Both the position numbers and the translations under genes were made by a program. A stretch of DNA of 64,000 bases. Origin: Nemophila menziesii (taxonomy: Eukaryota; Streptophyta; Magnoliopsida; Boraginales; Hydrophyllaceae). Each line of letters starts with the position of its first letter. The stretch's first letter is position 1. Below, piece after piece: positions 23,417-33,762 of the stretch. Under the pieces are notes generated by a model. It worked only from the letters and a program-made list of their open reading frames with translations, had not been told where the DNA came from and did not search any database. The stretch spans positions 10,913,186-10,977,185 of the forward strand of contig JARWIR010000013.1 in assembly GCA_029959085.1 (NCBI GenBank). Reading direction: 5' to 3'.

Positions 23417-24158
23417 GAGCCAATTGTTGATTGATGCCTATTAAAAAACTTATTTAGAAAAAGGTGCCTAGGAAAAAATATTTATTGAAAACAGCCCCCT
23501 TATAATTAACAATTAAAAAATAAGAAAAAAACTAATAAACACACGCGCGTCCGTGAAATTTTTTTAAAATCGTCATAACTAATTCAAAAAAAATCAAAAA
23601 AATCAAAAAAAAATTATATTTGGATAAATCAAATTAATATTTACGTCTATGATTTTTTTCGGAATTTTCTGAATTTTTCGATTTTTTTTTATTTTTTTAA
23701 TTTTTTTTTCGCAGACACGAAATTCCATGTTTAAAACATGGAATTTCATGTTTGAAACATGGAATTTTATGTTTAAAACATGGAATTTCATGTTTATTTC
23801 ACGGTTTAAAACATGGAATTCCGTGTCTGCGAAAAAAGAAATTAAAAAAATTCGAAAAAATTCAAAAAATTCAAAAAATTCAAAAAAAATCAAAAAAAAT
23901 CATAGACGTAAATATTAATTAGATTTATTCAAAAATATTTTTTTTTTAATTTTCTGATTTTTTTTGAATTAGTTATGACGATTTTAAAAAAATTTCACGG
24001 ACGCGCGCATGTGATGGAATTAATAAAGGTATAGAAAATATAAAGGGGATGTTTTCTATAAATAATTATTTCATTAGGCATTTTTTTATAAATAAGATTA
24101 TTGAAGGCATAAAAAAACAATTAGAGAGTTTAAGGAGGATGTTTTCAACAATAACCCC
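23417..24158. mobile_element. MULE-like fold-back element with CATGGAATTTCATG repeats, TSD TTCTTTAAA
   Basis: A 742-bp non-coding element bounded by ttctttaaa at 23408-23416 and 24159-24167. The ends are inverted (GAGCCAATTGTTGA / RC of TCAACAATAACCCC), the subterminal arms are T-rich and A-rich mirror images that share acgcgcgtccgtgaaatttttt, cgtcataactaattc and atatttacgtctatgattttt, and the core (about 23715-23830) has four to five tandem palindromic units based on ACATGGAATTTCATGT. Open frames rich in FETWNF or KKIKK are translations of these repeats, not genes. Confidence 0.88.
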
Positions 24159-24475
24159 TTCTTTAAACCATGTGCTCAGAAGATATTAAATTACTAGCTG
24201 CTACCATCCCAAGGTTTTCTTATCCCTTCCACTCTTTTGGCATTTTTTTGGAGCCTCCAGTTATAGGTGTACACTCTCCTAGTTGCTTCATTTAACACGT
24301 ATACATATAAAAAACTAAACAGAAATCCATATACGTAGTGACAAAAGACATTGTTGATTAATTAATCGCCCATTATATTAATTTGCAAACCATCTACCAA
24401 AACCACGGCTGAAGAAAACCAACAACTGATCTTGATTTAATAATTAATAGTCATCATTTCATCTCAATTGCAATG

Positions 24476-24483
24476 TATATAAA
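24476..24483 (+). promoter_or_regulatory. TATA box of the wound-induced gene
   Basis: tatataaa lies 83 bp upstream of the ATG at 24566, followed by a pyrimidine/CAA-rich leader (cattcaagaaactcaacaaa). Position and sequence fit a plant TATA box with a 5' UTR of about 50-60 bases. Confidence 0.7.
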
Positions 24484-24565
24484 GCCTTTCCCATTCAAGA
24501 AACTCAACAAAAAAATCATCGATCATCAGAAAAGTAATTAAACTTTTTACTAAGTATTCAATATC

Positions 24566-24832
24566 ATGAGTTCAAGTAGAATGGCGTGGATAGTAGCAGC
24601 ATCTGTAGGAGCAGTGGAGGCACTTAAAGATCAAGGATTCTGTAGATGGAATTACACCATCAGATCACTACACCAACATGCCAAAAACAATATCAGGTCT
24701 ATCAATCAGGCTAAGAAGCTTTCTGACCAAACATCAACCATGGTTTCAAACAAAGTAAAACAAGAAAAATTGAAACAGTCCGAGGAATCTCTAAGGAAAG
24801 TCATGTATTTGAGTTGTTGGGGTCCTAATTAA
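24566..24832 (+). CDS. wound-induced protein family (DUF3774), 88 aa
   Basis: A small intronless plant gene. The protein begins MSSSRMAWIVAASVGAVEAL, followed by KDQGFCRWNYTIRSLHQHAK, and ends EESLRKVMYLSCWGPN; these N- and C-terminal blocks are the hallmarks of the wound-induced protein family (DUF3774), whose members are about 85-100 aa. The middle (residues 45-70) is a lysine/serine-rich variable linker. The family is known from transcripts induced by wounding and stress; its biochemical role is not established. Length, start and stop are normal, no lesion is seen, and a TATA box is in place, so this looks functional. No paralogue is visible in the window. Confidence 0.95.
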   Translation: MSSSRMAWIVAASVGAVEALKDQGFCRWNYTIRSLHQHAKNNIRSINQAKKLSDQTSTMVSNKVKQEKLKQSEESLRKVMYLSCWGPN

Positions 24833-25570
24833 TTGAAGGAACTTCTCAGTACTCTCATTGATAGCAATTCACAATGAGCTGAAATTGTCTGATTCGATCC
24901 AGAAATATGATAAGTTAACGTATCCATTATATGTTGTAAGGAAAACAAAACAAATATATAGGAAATTGATAGAGATGGTGTACAATGGTATATCGAGAAT
25001 TTTAATTTATAGCTTGTAGCTGTTGTGCACTTGTTTATAGGTTTTAGTGACAAAAGAAAAGGAGCTACGCTAAATCCAGTATAGTGTTAGTGTTTATTCA
25101 CAATCATTCACTTATCTTCTCAATTTTGTGAATTTGTTCACTTCATAGGAAGTTCTTCCTTCTCTTAACTAATTTACATTATGGTATACAATCTTGCTAA
25201 ATGTGTTTATATTTTAACATATTAAATTGGCATAATATATTACTAAAGTCAGATTGCATAATAAGGTTGGTTGTAATTCGTTTTGCCTTTCACTTAAGCT
25301 TTCTTTTACCCATTACTACTTTTTTCCTTGAGAGTTGGGTAATATATCGAAAAATTATCAAGAGAGAAGATTTAGAAAGTTTATTAGATGCAAACTTTAA
25401 AAGTTGTCAAATGTTTTATAATTTTTTCCATACGTCTAAGGTCAAAGTTCGATAATTTAAAACTTACATAGTCCTATTACTCCTAATCATTACACAAAAC
25501 TATTCTGGATAATGGATCATCCATCTACTTCTAATCTATCATGAGTAGTTAATCGCATCATTCTTAGATC
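24833..25570. other. 3' flank of the wound-induced gene
   Basis: Contains the 3' UTR of the gene and then AT-rich DNA. An 84-codon frame at 25201-25455 has no recognisable domain and is taken as chance. Confidence 0.5.
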
Positions 25571-25571
25571 C

Positions 25572-26190
25572 TGATAAACGCGTGGTTCTAACGATTTTGT
25601 GTCCAATTTACATCCAATATGCACATATGCACATATTTGTCTCTCTGTAGATGTAATTTATTTCGCAAAAATCGCTAAAATCTCTTTACATTGATGCCCT
25701 ATCAAGACAATTTTTGGAGTTTCTGCCACTTTTTACTAGGGCAACATCTAACTTCTGTGAATCTATCTCACAATGTAGTGCCTCATGCCCTATTTCAACC
25801 ACCATTCAAAGTCTGAATAATAGTGTTTTAAATTCCATGTCCTAGAATCTCTTTACATTCCGTTAGTGTCCCATCAAGACGATTTTCAGAAGTTGTTTGC
25901 AAGTATAAATTTATCGTTCTTTATAGGAGCCATGAAATTAATTACGATCCTATTTTATAAAGTGAGAGGGGTTTCAATTGCAATTAACAGAAAGTAAGAG
26001 ATATCGTTCTTTATAGGAGCTATGAAATTAATTACGATCCTATTTTATAAAGTGAGAGGGGTTTCAATTGCAATTAACAGAAAGTAAGAGATATATTTGT
26101 TTTGGTTTTGAAGATTAAGGAACTAAAACGTAATAAAAGCAAACTAATTATAATTAACTAAATGCAAATAATGAATGGATACGAGATGAG
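25572..26190 (-). mobile_element. Athila-like LTR, 3' portion, split by copia insertion
   Basis: Read on the minus strand, this follows the distal part of the Athila-like LTRs at 16.4 and 19.3 kb: ctcatctc..attatttgcatttagtta..., cgttttagttccttaatc, then caattaattt..., and a possible TTATCA end at 25572-25577. The other portion is at 30986-32165; joining across the copia element gives roughly 1.8 kb. It contains a 90-bp tandem duplication. Confidence 0.5.
25913..26092. repeat. 90-bp tandem duplication
   Basis: Two adjacent 90-bp copies (25913-26002 and 26003-26092), each starting atcgttctttataggagc and ending agtaagagat, identical apart from about one base. Confidence 0.93.
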
Positions 26191-26195
26191 AAGTA

Positions 26196-26944
26196 TGTTG
26201 GAATATTTGAAAGTAAACAAAAGTTTGCTTCCCACATCGGTGGGTGGAGGGAGTATAAAACAATTTTTATACTTGGTAATTTCAACAATGTTCAAAAGCC
26301 AACACCCATGCACATGGCAAAGCAATGATCTAACCCACACGCGCGCACCACCACCACCCACCCACCCGGCCCGGCGGCGGCGTGGGGAGTTTGGGGAGTT
26401 TGGGGAGTCAAAAAATGAAAAATGAAACAAGTTTTGGTCCAGGTCCAGCTCTTATAGTGAAGTAGTGAAGCAATCAAAAGGAAAACGGAAGACAAGGCTC
26501 CACCAATCACGCTCCCATCAAGATGATTATTCCACTTATAGTGAAGTAGTGAAGCAATCAAAAGGAAAACGGAAGACAAGGCTCAACCAATCACGCTCCC
26601 ATCAAGATGATTATTCCATTAGCAGGTCAACTCCTCAATCAAAACGTATGGATTGAAAGACGCATTCAAAACGTGGGGGAATTAAAAGTCAGCAGAAACG
26701 TGTGGAATCAAATCAAATCCAAAACAGTCAATCAGTTACTGGAGGAAATCACGGACGTGATTGGTTCGTTACAATTGACAAAGCTTTTCAGAACTTCCCC
26801 TCCCCTATATATAGAGCTCACTCCTCACTTGTAATCTTACCGAAAATCAACAAAGCAAAAAACACTTCTCCCTTTCTCTGAGATAAAGCTGTAATAGTCG
26901 TCTTTCTGTTAGAAGATACCGGTACGCCGGAAAATCTTTTTTAA
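26196..26944 (+). repeat. copia 5' LTR, 3' end deleted
   Basis: Starts TGTTGGAATATTTG and matches 30034-30810 closely. Differences: an 84-bp tandem duplication (26451-26534 and 26535-26618) that the 3' LTR lacks, a shorter GC-rich repeat near 26350, and absence of a 25-bp block present at about 30504. A TATA-like cctatatatagagctc lies near 26809. The last about 170 bp of the LTR are missing. Confidence 0.9.
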
Positions 26945-26947
26945 ATT

Positions 26948-29506
26948 GTGAGTGAAAATATCACCGTGACCACTAGAAAGACTAGTCTCCTTGAATTAGT
27001 GCATTCTGACTTAGCTGATTTTAAAAACTCCGCTAGTAGAGGAGGAAAACTTTACTATATAACCTTTGTAGATGACTACTCTAGGTTCACTAAAGTGTAT
27101 CTTCTTAAAACTAAAGACGAGGCGGAAAACGCGTTTTTAAAATACAAAGCTGAAGTAGAAAATCAACTAGACTGTAAAATCAAAAGACTTAGGTCAGATA
27201 GAGGAGGCGAATATAGTTCTAATTCACTTAAAGAGTTTTGTGAAATAAATGGGATAATCCACGAACTTAGTGCCCCCTATACACCCCAACAAAATGGCAT
27301 AGCTGAGAGGAAAAATAGATCCCTTAAAGAGACTATGAATGCTATGTTAATAATTTCAGGTTTACCAACCAACATGTGGGGGGAAGCTGTTCTATCAGCA
27401 TGTTATGTCCTTAATAGGGTACCCCATAAATCCCTAGATAAGACCCCCTACGAGATGTGGAAAGGGTTTCCACCTAACCTGAAATTTTTAAAAGTGTGGG
27501 GGTGTCTGGCTAAAGTCAAACTACCCGATTTTAAAACAGTCACTGTTGGACCCAAAACCATAGACTCCGTTTTCATAGGGTATGCTCAGAATAGTGCAGC
27601 CTATAGATTCCTATCATTAGATGATAACTCCGTTTTTGAATCTAGAGATGCTGAATTTTTTGAAAACATCTTCCCTTTGAAAACTTTGCATAGTGTTGAT
27701 GCTCCTTTGTCTTCTAGTAACTTATCTGATGAGGTTAATGTTCCTTTATGTGATAGTGCCCCTGGCCCCTCTACCTCCTATGTGCCTAGTAGTATTCCTG
27801 AGGAAGAACTTAGGAGGAGTAAGAGGCATAGGACCGAGACCAGTTTCGGACCTGATTTTATCACAGCCTTCTTAACCGAAGGTTTTCACATTGACCTGAT
27901 AAGTGAACAGGTTGTCACCTGTCTCCTCATGGAGGAAGACCCAAAAACTTATACCGATGCTTTGAGATCGGTAGATGCTAGTTTTTGGAAAGAAGCTATC
28001 AATAGCGAACTTGAGTCTATTAGAAGTAATCATACGTGGGAATTAACTGACTTACCCAAAGGCAGCAAACCCATAAACAGCAAATGGATTTTTAAGAAAA
28101 AGTTGAGACCTGATGGCTCAATAGAAAAATTCAAAGCTAGGCTTGTCATTAAGGGTTTCACCCAAAAGAAAGGCCTTGATTACTTCGACACTTATTCCCC
28201 TGTGACCAAAATCGCCACCATTAGGACCCTCATCGCTCTTGCGGTCATTCACAAACTTGTCATACATCAGATGGATGTTAAGACTGCGTTTCTGAATGGG
28301 GACCTAGATGAAGAGATCTATATGGCCCAGCCTGAAGGGTGTGTGGTTCCTGGTCAATGGGATAAGGTGTGCAAGTTAAAGAAGTCTTTGTATGGCTTAA
28401 AACAGGCACCCAAAAAATGGTATGAAAAACTCGATAGTACCCTTATCTCCAATGGGTTTGTGGTCAACACTTCTGACTCATGTGTTTACTCCAAAGTAAG
28501 AGGATCAGAGTGTACTATCATCTGCCTGTATGTAGATGACATGCTCATCTTCGGCACTTCTCTTCATACCATAAATGAGACCAAACGCTTCTTGTCTTCT
28601 GAGTTTGACATGAAAGACATGGGAGAAGCAGATGTAATTCTTGGGGTAAAAATCATTAGGAGCAGTAATGGTATTTCCCTGAGTCAGTCTCATTACGTAG
28701 AAAGGATGTTGAAGAAATTCGACTCCTTTGAGGTGACACCTGTAAATACTCCCTATGATTCTAGTATTCATTTATCTAAAAATTCTGGAGATGCTGTATC
28801 CCAAAATGAATATGCCAAAATCATAGGTAGTGTGATGTTCTTAATGAACTACACTCGACCCGATATTGCCTACGCCGTCAGTAGACTTAGTCGCTATACT
28901 CATAACCCGAGTAATGACCACTGGGTTGCACTTCGTCGTCTTCTAAAGTACCTGCGAGGTACTATGGACCTAGGACTGCATTACAGCTCTTTCCCTGCAG
29001 TTCTTGAGGGATTCTGTGATGCAAACTGGATCTCTGACAATGACGAAGTTAACTCCACCAGTGGTTATGTTTTCTCCTTAGGAGGAGGTGCTATATCGTG
29101 GAAGTCCTCTAAACAGACTTGTATAGCACGCTCCACCATGGAGTCTGAGTTTCTAGCACTAGAGATGGCTGGACAAGAAGCTGAGTGGTTGAGAAGTCTC
29201 TTAGCAGATGTGCCCCTTTAGGAAGGTAAGGCCACACCTGTGTGTATCCATTGTGATTCACAAGCAGCCATTGCAATCGCTCATCAAAGTGCTTACAATG
29301 GAAAGAAGAGACATATACGCATCAGACATGGCTCAGTAAAACAGTTACTGAAGAATGGTGTGATAGCCTTGGAGTATGTACGATCAGAAGAAAATCTCGC
29401 TGATCCTTTTACCAAAGGCCTACCCAGGAGAGTAGTTCTGGATACGTCGAGGGGGATGGGGTTGAGACCCATTAATGGGGAACATGTGACTCTTGAGTCA
29501 AGATGA
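26948..29506 (+). pseudogene. copia pol: integrase core, reverse transcriptase, RNase H, one internal stop
   Basis: A truncated copia polyprotein. The integrase core has the DDE set ([29 protein letters not shown]) with normal spacing. RT begins near residue 320 ([55 protein letters not shown]) and has the catalytic YVDDMLIFG. RNase H follows ([42 protein letters not shown]). The only lesion is a TAG at 29219-29221, where copia proteins have tryptophan before the final RNase H part. The apparent start at 26948 is GTG and its first codons come from inverted LTR sequence, so no authentic N-terminus exists: gag, protease and the zinc-finger pre-integrase region are gone. Confidence 0.93.
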
Positions 29507-29516
29507 TCTCCATTCA

Positions 29517-30033
29517 TCCCTATGGCATAAAACTAAAGCAATATGGATTAATAGCCACTTGTGGTGGTCCTTTCGAGAAGGACTTGATGAATCATAATTC
29601 ATAGCCTATATGGTGGTCCTTTTGAGAAGGACTTGATGAATTCAAGGGTAGTAGCAAAACCCCAAACCTTTATAAACAAAATGTCAAGGAGACGTCCTTG
29701 AACAAATGTAAATAAAGGTATCCACAAAGTTCATAGCCCACAAGGGTGGTTCTTAGAGAAGGACTTGATGAACCCAACGAAAAGGTGAGGTTCGAGGAGA
29801 CCATAACCTTCAGCAGGGTAGAGTATGTGTTGTGAGGGCCTCTATCGGAAACCGTTAAAGTTCAAGACTAGGTTCACTTTAAACGGAATTCGGTGGTTGC
29901 CTCACTTCACTACGTGACAATTCAAATCGAAAGATATTGGCACTTAAGTACAATTCACCCAAACGCTGAAAGTCGTGGAAACCTGATCACCTTCCCTTCA
30001 AACTGTTTGTTGACCTTCAAATATGTGGGGGAT
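29517..30033 (+). other. copia 3' non-coding region with 3 imperfect repeats and polypurine tract
   Basis: Between the pol stop and the 3' LTR are three related units, each with ggtggt(c/t)ct..gagaaggacttgatga, at about 29566, 29612 and 29745. The purine-rich tgtgggggat at 30024-30033, just before the LTR start TGTTG, is the plus-strand priming site. Confidence 0.8.
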
Positions 30034-30980
30034 TGTTGAAATATTTGAAAGTAAACAAAAGTTTACTTCCCACATCGGTGGGTGGAGGGAGTATAAAACA
30101 ATTTTTATACTTGGTAATTTCAACAATGTTCAAAAGCCAACACCCATGCACATGGCAAAGCAATGATCTAACCCACACGCACGCACCACCACCACCACCC
30201 ACCCGCCCGGCCCGGCCCGGCACCGGCACCGGCGGCGGCGTGGGAGCGTGGGGACGTGGGTCGTGGGTCGTGGTTCGTGGTTCGTGGCTCGTGGCTCGTG
30301 GGGAGTTTGGGGAGTTTGGGGAGTTTGGGGAGTCAAAAAATGAAAAATGAAACAAGTTTTGGTCCAGCTCTTATAGTGAAGTAGTGAAGCTGGCAAGCAA
30401 TCAAAAGGAAAACGGAAGACAAGGCTCCACCAATCACGCTCCCATCAAGATGATTATTCCATTAGCAGGTCAACTCCTCAATCAAAACGTGTGGATTGAA
30501 AGACAAGTCAACCAGCGGTTACACTTGCATTCAAAACGTGGGGGAATTAAAAGTCAGCAGAAACGTGTGGAATCAAATCAAATCCAAAACAGTCAATCAG
30601 TTACTGGAGGAAATCACGGACGTGATTGGTCTGTTACAATTGACAAAGCTTTTCAGAACTTCCCCTCCCCTATATATAGAGCTCACTCCTCACTTGTAAT
30701 CTTACCGAAAATCAACAAAGCAAAAAACACTTCTCCCTTTCTCTGAGATAAAGCTGTAATAGTCGTCTTTCTGTTAGAAGATACCGGTACGCCGGAAAAT
30801 ATTTTTTAACGCTAGGATTACTGTTTTTCCGTGTATTAGTGTTTCGCTTTCCGTGTAAGTTGATTTTCAGTTGTAATTTCAATTCTTGTAATAGTTAGTT
30901 TACATTTAAATCGATTTTACTTTTATCTCTTTCAAATCGTTTCTTCCACTTTGCTTTAAACGGTGATATTTTCACTCACA
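30034..30980 (+). repeat. copia 3' LTR, complete, 947 bp
   Basis: Starts TGTTGAAATATTTG and ends ttcactcaca. It carries an expanded GC-rich tract (about 30200-30300) of cggcaccgg, gtgggtcgt and cgtggctcgt units and a triplet run of ggagttt units, much longer than in the 5' LTR. The promoter-like cctatatatagagctc recurs near 30668. Confidence 0.92.
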
Positions 30981-30985
30981 AAGTA

Positions 30986-32165
30986 TCGTTCGAATTTTGC
31001 TAGTAATTCCATATCGTGACGATTCGATGGTTTTAGTTATAAGGGTGAATTGGTAAATTCAAGGTAATCGGGATTTAAACTTTTTCCTAACTCCCTTTCG
31101 GGTAGATTAGGAAGATACCAAACACCGCTATGACTTCTTTCGAGTGAGCTATTAATGAATACTTGACACTTAAGGTGGTTTCCATATAGACTATCCGATC
31201 AGTCAAGTCTAACAGGAACACTAACTAACGCACACCGGACGTATATGAATTCCTTCTATGCTCCTGACCCATTTTCCGAACGAAATCAAGAACGCTATAT
31301 TTGATTAGGAAAAGACATAATAAAATCAATTTATACACAACATAAATGCATTACCAAATTCATTTAAATGTAAATAATCTCAAATAATATTAAAAACAAT
31401 TATTAATCAACTACGGTTTATACATTAAAGCAAAACTCAATCTACTAAAGGTTTAGCTCATAATAAAATAATAAAAACTAGAGAATACAAGTTACTCTAA
31501 TGGTGAAATGATTTAGGTGAGGGAATGATGGAATATGGCTAGCTTCTTCTTAAGGCGCGTCTTTTTTTCTCTCTAGAATCTTTTCCTCCCTTATTGTGTA
31601 ACTTCCGTTCTAAAATTGTAATTACTGATATATTAAAGTCTCAAAATATTTTTGGAGTTGTGGGCCCATTTTAAATCGCTCAAGTCAACTAAAAAACGTT
31701 TAAAGGGGAAGTGGTTTGGTTCGAGCGACGAGAACTGCAATCTCAATAACTCTTTCATCCTAACTCTAAATCGTGAACTCTCGCCTCTCACACGCTCCTG
31801 ACATCAATTGCTACTATAAAACCAAAAGGATCGCTCTGAATATTAGTCGAGTGCATGTTGTGATGCTTTAGTTGACCAAACGTAGATTTGTGGTCATTCA
31901 ACGCCATGACTTGGGTTTGACCTTACTTTCTCAAATTCTTATATCGGGGTCTCGTATATCCGATTACCTAAAAGTTACACTTTTAACACACAATAAACGC
32001 ACAAAAAACTCTAAGAGTAATAATTATCTAAAACTAGACAAGATATGAGAATTTGTCAAATAATAGGGTATAATCCCTCAAATAAGTTCAAATAACCCCT
32101 AAAAATATATCTTGTGATACGATTGATTTATCTCATCCGAATTCCTTGTCTTGATTGACATAGCT
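30986..32165 (-). mobile_element. Athila-like LTR, 5' portion, minus strand, split by copia
   Basis: Reverse-complemented, this matches the other two Athila-like LTRs in order: atgagataaatc..cgtatcacaagat..tttttagggg (near 32140), cttgtctagttttag, gtgttaaaagtgtaa, then the ctacccgaaagggagttaggaa..aaatcccgatt block (31110-31075). The precise 5' tip near 32160 is uncertain. The copia TSD aagta marks where it was split. Confidence 0.65.
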
Positions 32166-33762
32166 AGATGATAAGCCGAACGTACTATGAACATACCAAA
32201 CCTAGTATAGTGCCCAGATCAAATGGGCTGCAATAAGGGTTCGGTGTCATTATGTTAATAAAAAATGGTTGGGCGGTATGTTAACGAATTGGTCCACTAT
32301 AGAAACAAGACTTCATAAGTTTAGGTACTTGAGAATGGAACAAAAAACGGAAAATCAAATATCAAGACCCTCGACTCAAAATTTTGTTGTCCCAACAAAA
32401 TAAGGATTAACTTAGGGGTTTGAGTTGATAAATATGGGAGAAGAAAATATAAAGAATGATCTCGAAACACTATCTTAACAAGTCTCGTGTAATAAAACTT
32501 AATAACCAATTTACACATACACTTATCATACAAACAATTAACACGTTATAAATACAAGATTAGATTAGCTACGTAACACAAGAAGGATCGGCTTTTTGCT
32601 ACTTAATTCGAAATGGTGGCTATAGGTTGGTCCCCTCCCTATCCTCACATAGTATCCAAAATTCCACTCAATTACTCCCTATCCGCTCAAATGTTACTTA
32701 ACCACATTTCTCGGAATCCTGAGGTCTTTCGATTTTTAGCGCAAGCTTATGGATGGTACGATACGAACCTGGATAGTTTGAAATCAACTTTTGCCTCTTC
32801 GCTCACTAGCCGTCAACGAATCGCCTGGAGTTTGAATTTACACTCACAGGTTTACGGTGTACTCACTCAACCTACTTGATGCACTAGATAAGCATCCCCA
32901 GGTATTCCAAAACAATTCTCGATGATTACATAACATTTTTCTTTTCTGGTTTTTTTTATTCCCATATCTATTTTATCTTTTTTTGGTAAGTTAAACATGA
33001 AACTCGTTTTGATGCGAGATGTCATTCTAACTTATTTTTACTCTTCTTTTTTTCTTTTACTCAATTTATACAAAGAAATTCAATAAAAAACCGGCAAAGA
33101 ATTACAACAAAGCGCGTCATCAACATAACACATACAAATCTACAACCAACTTAATATTTATCCCATAATTAACGCCCACCAACCCATACTCAAACTCAAA
33201 GAACGACTAGTTTCAAGGCATTACGATTCGAGTGCGGGTCATACAGACTAGTCCTAAAATCTAAAAGCTTTAAGCTTATCATATGACTAATTCACTCGAG
33301 TAGTTACAAAGATAGGCTAAATGTCAGAAAATGTTAAGACAGATATATGATATATCGTTTACTTTAATAATCCTATTAAGGCCTTCACAAAAAAAATCTG
33401 AATCTGTCACTGACTGATAAGTAGGATCGTATCGAAACATAAGTCATTTTCTACACAAATGTGAGACTCGGCCTAGATCTATGATATTTTCTTTCATACA
33501 CACCATTAAAAAATTAAGAACTCCTACTATACCATTGTCCTTGTCGCGGTAAGGATTATGTTTCGATCCCACTAAAACCTGATTTTGTGACCAAAATATA
33601 ACATGTGAGATACATTACTCTTCTAATGAAGAGTAACTAATTTTACATTCTGCCTTCACCAAGACAATAAATATGATAAACAAATTTCAAAACTGCAATA
33701 CAAATTCATATAAATCATTCACAAAACATCCCATAATAGCTAACAATATGCAAAAATCTTAT
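32166..33762. other. intergenic region downstream of the transporter gene
   Basis: No gene is recognised. An 88-codon frame at 32613-32879 has ordinary amino-acid composition but no family I can name. The transporter's 3' UTR and polyadenylation site should lie just below 33763. Confidence 0.45.

Larger units (their letters stand above)
26196..30980 (+). mobile_element. Ty1/copia LTR retrotransposon, internally deleted, TSD AAGTA
   Basis: A 4,785-bp element flanked by aagta at 26191-26195 and 30981-30985. It has a 5' LTR (26196-26944, end missing), an integrase-RT-RNase H frame (26948-29506), a polypurine tract and a complete 947-bp 3' LTR. The end of the 5' LTR, the primer-binding site, gag, protease and pre-integrase region are deleted, so it cannot move on its own but could be mobilised in trans only if packaging signals remain. 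High LTR identity outside repeat-length changes and a single stop in pol suggest recent insertion. Confidence 0.93.

Noticed and set aside
23603..23918. Frames with repeated FETWNFMFKTWNF or FHVLNMKFHV motifs
   Set aside because: Repeat translation of the palindromic CATGGAATTTCATG core; palindromic repeats keep frames open on both strands.
25201..25455. 84-codon frame starting MCLYFNILNWHNILLK
   Set aside because: No family match, AT-rich codons, and located in the 3' flank of the wound-induced gene.
26158..26656. Proline-rich and repeated SVFLLIASLLHYK frames
   Set aside because: They lie in the copia 5' LTR; the repetition is the 84-bp LTR duplication, and the proline tract is the GC-rich minisatellite.
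30017..30396. PNSPNSP-rich and RATNHEPRPTTH frames
   Set aside because: Translation of the 3' LTR minisatellite.
32613..32879. 88-codon frame starting MVAIGWSPPYPHIVSK
   Set aside because: Clean but short, no recognised domain, no promoter or splice context; it is not distinguishable from chance.
33500..33610. tRNA-like box B (gtttcgatcccact) downstream of the transporter
   Set aside because: No box A at suitable distance and no cloverleaf; possibly decayed SINE debris.
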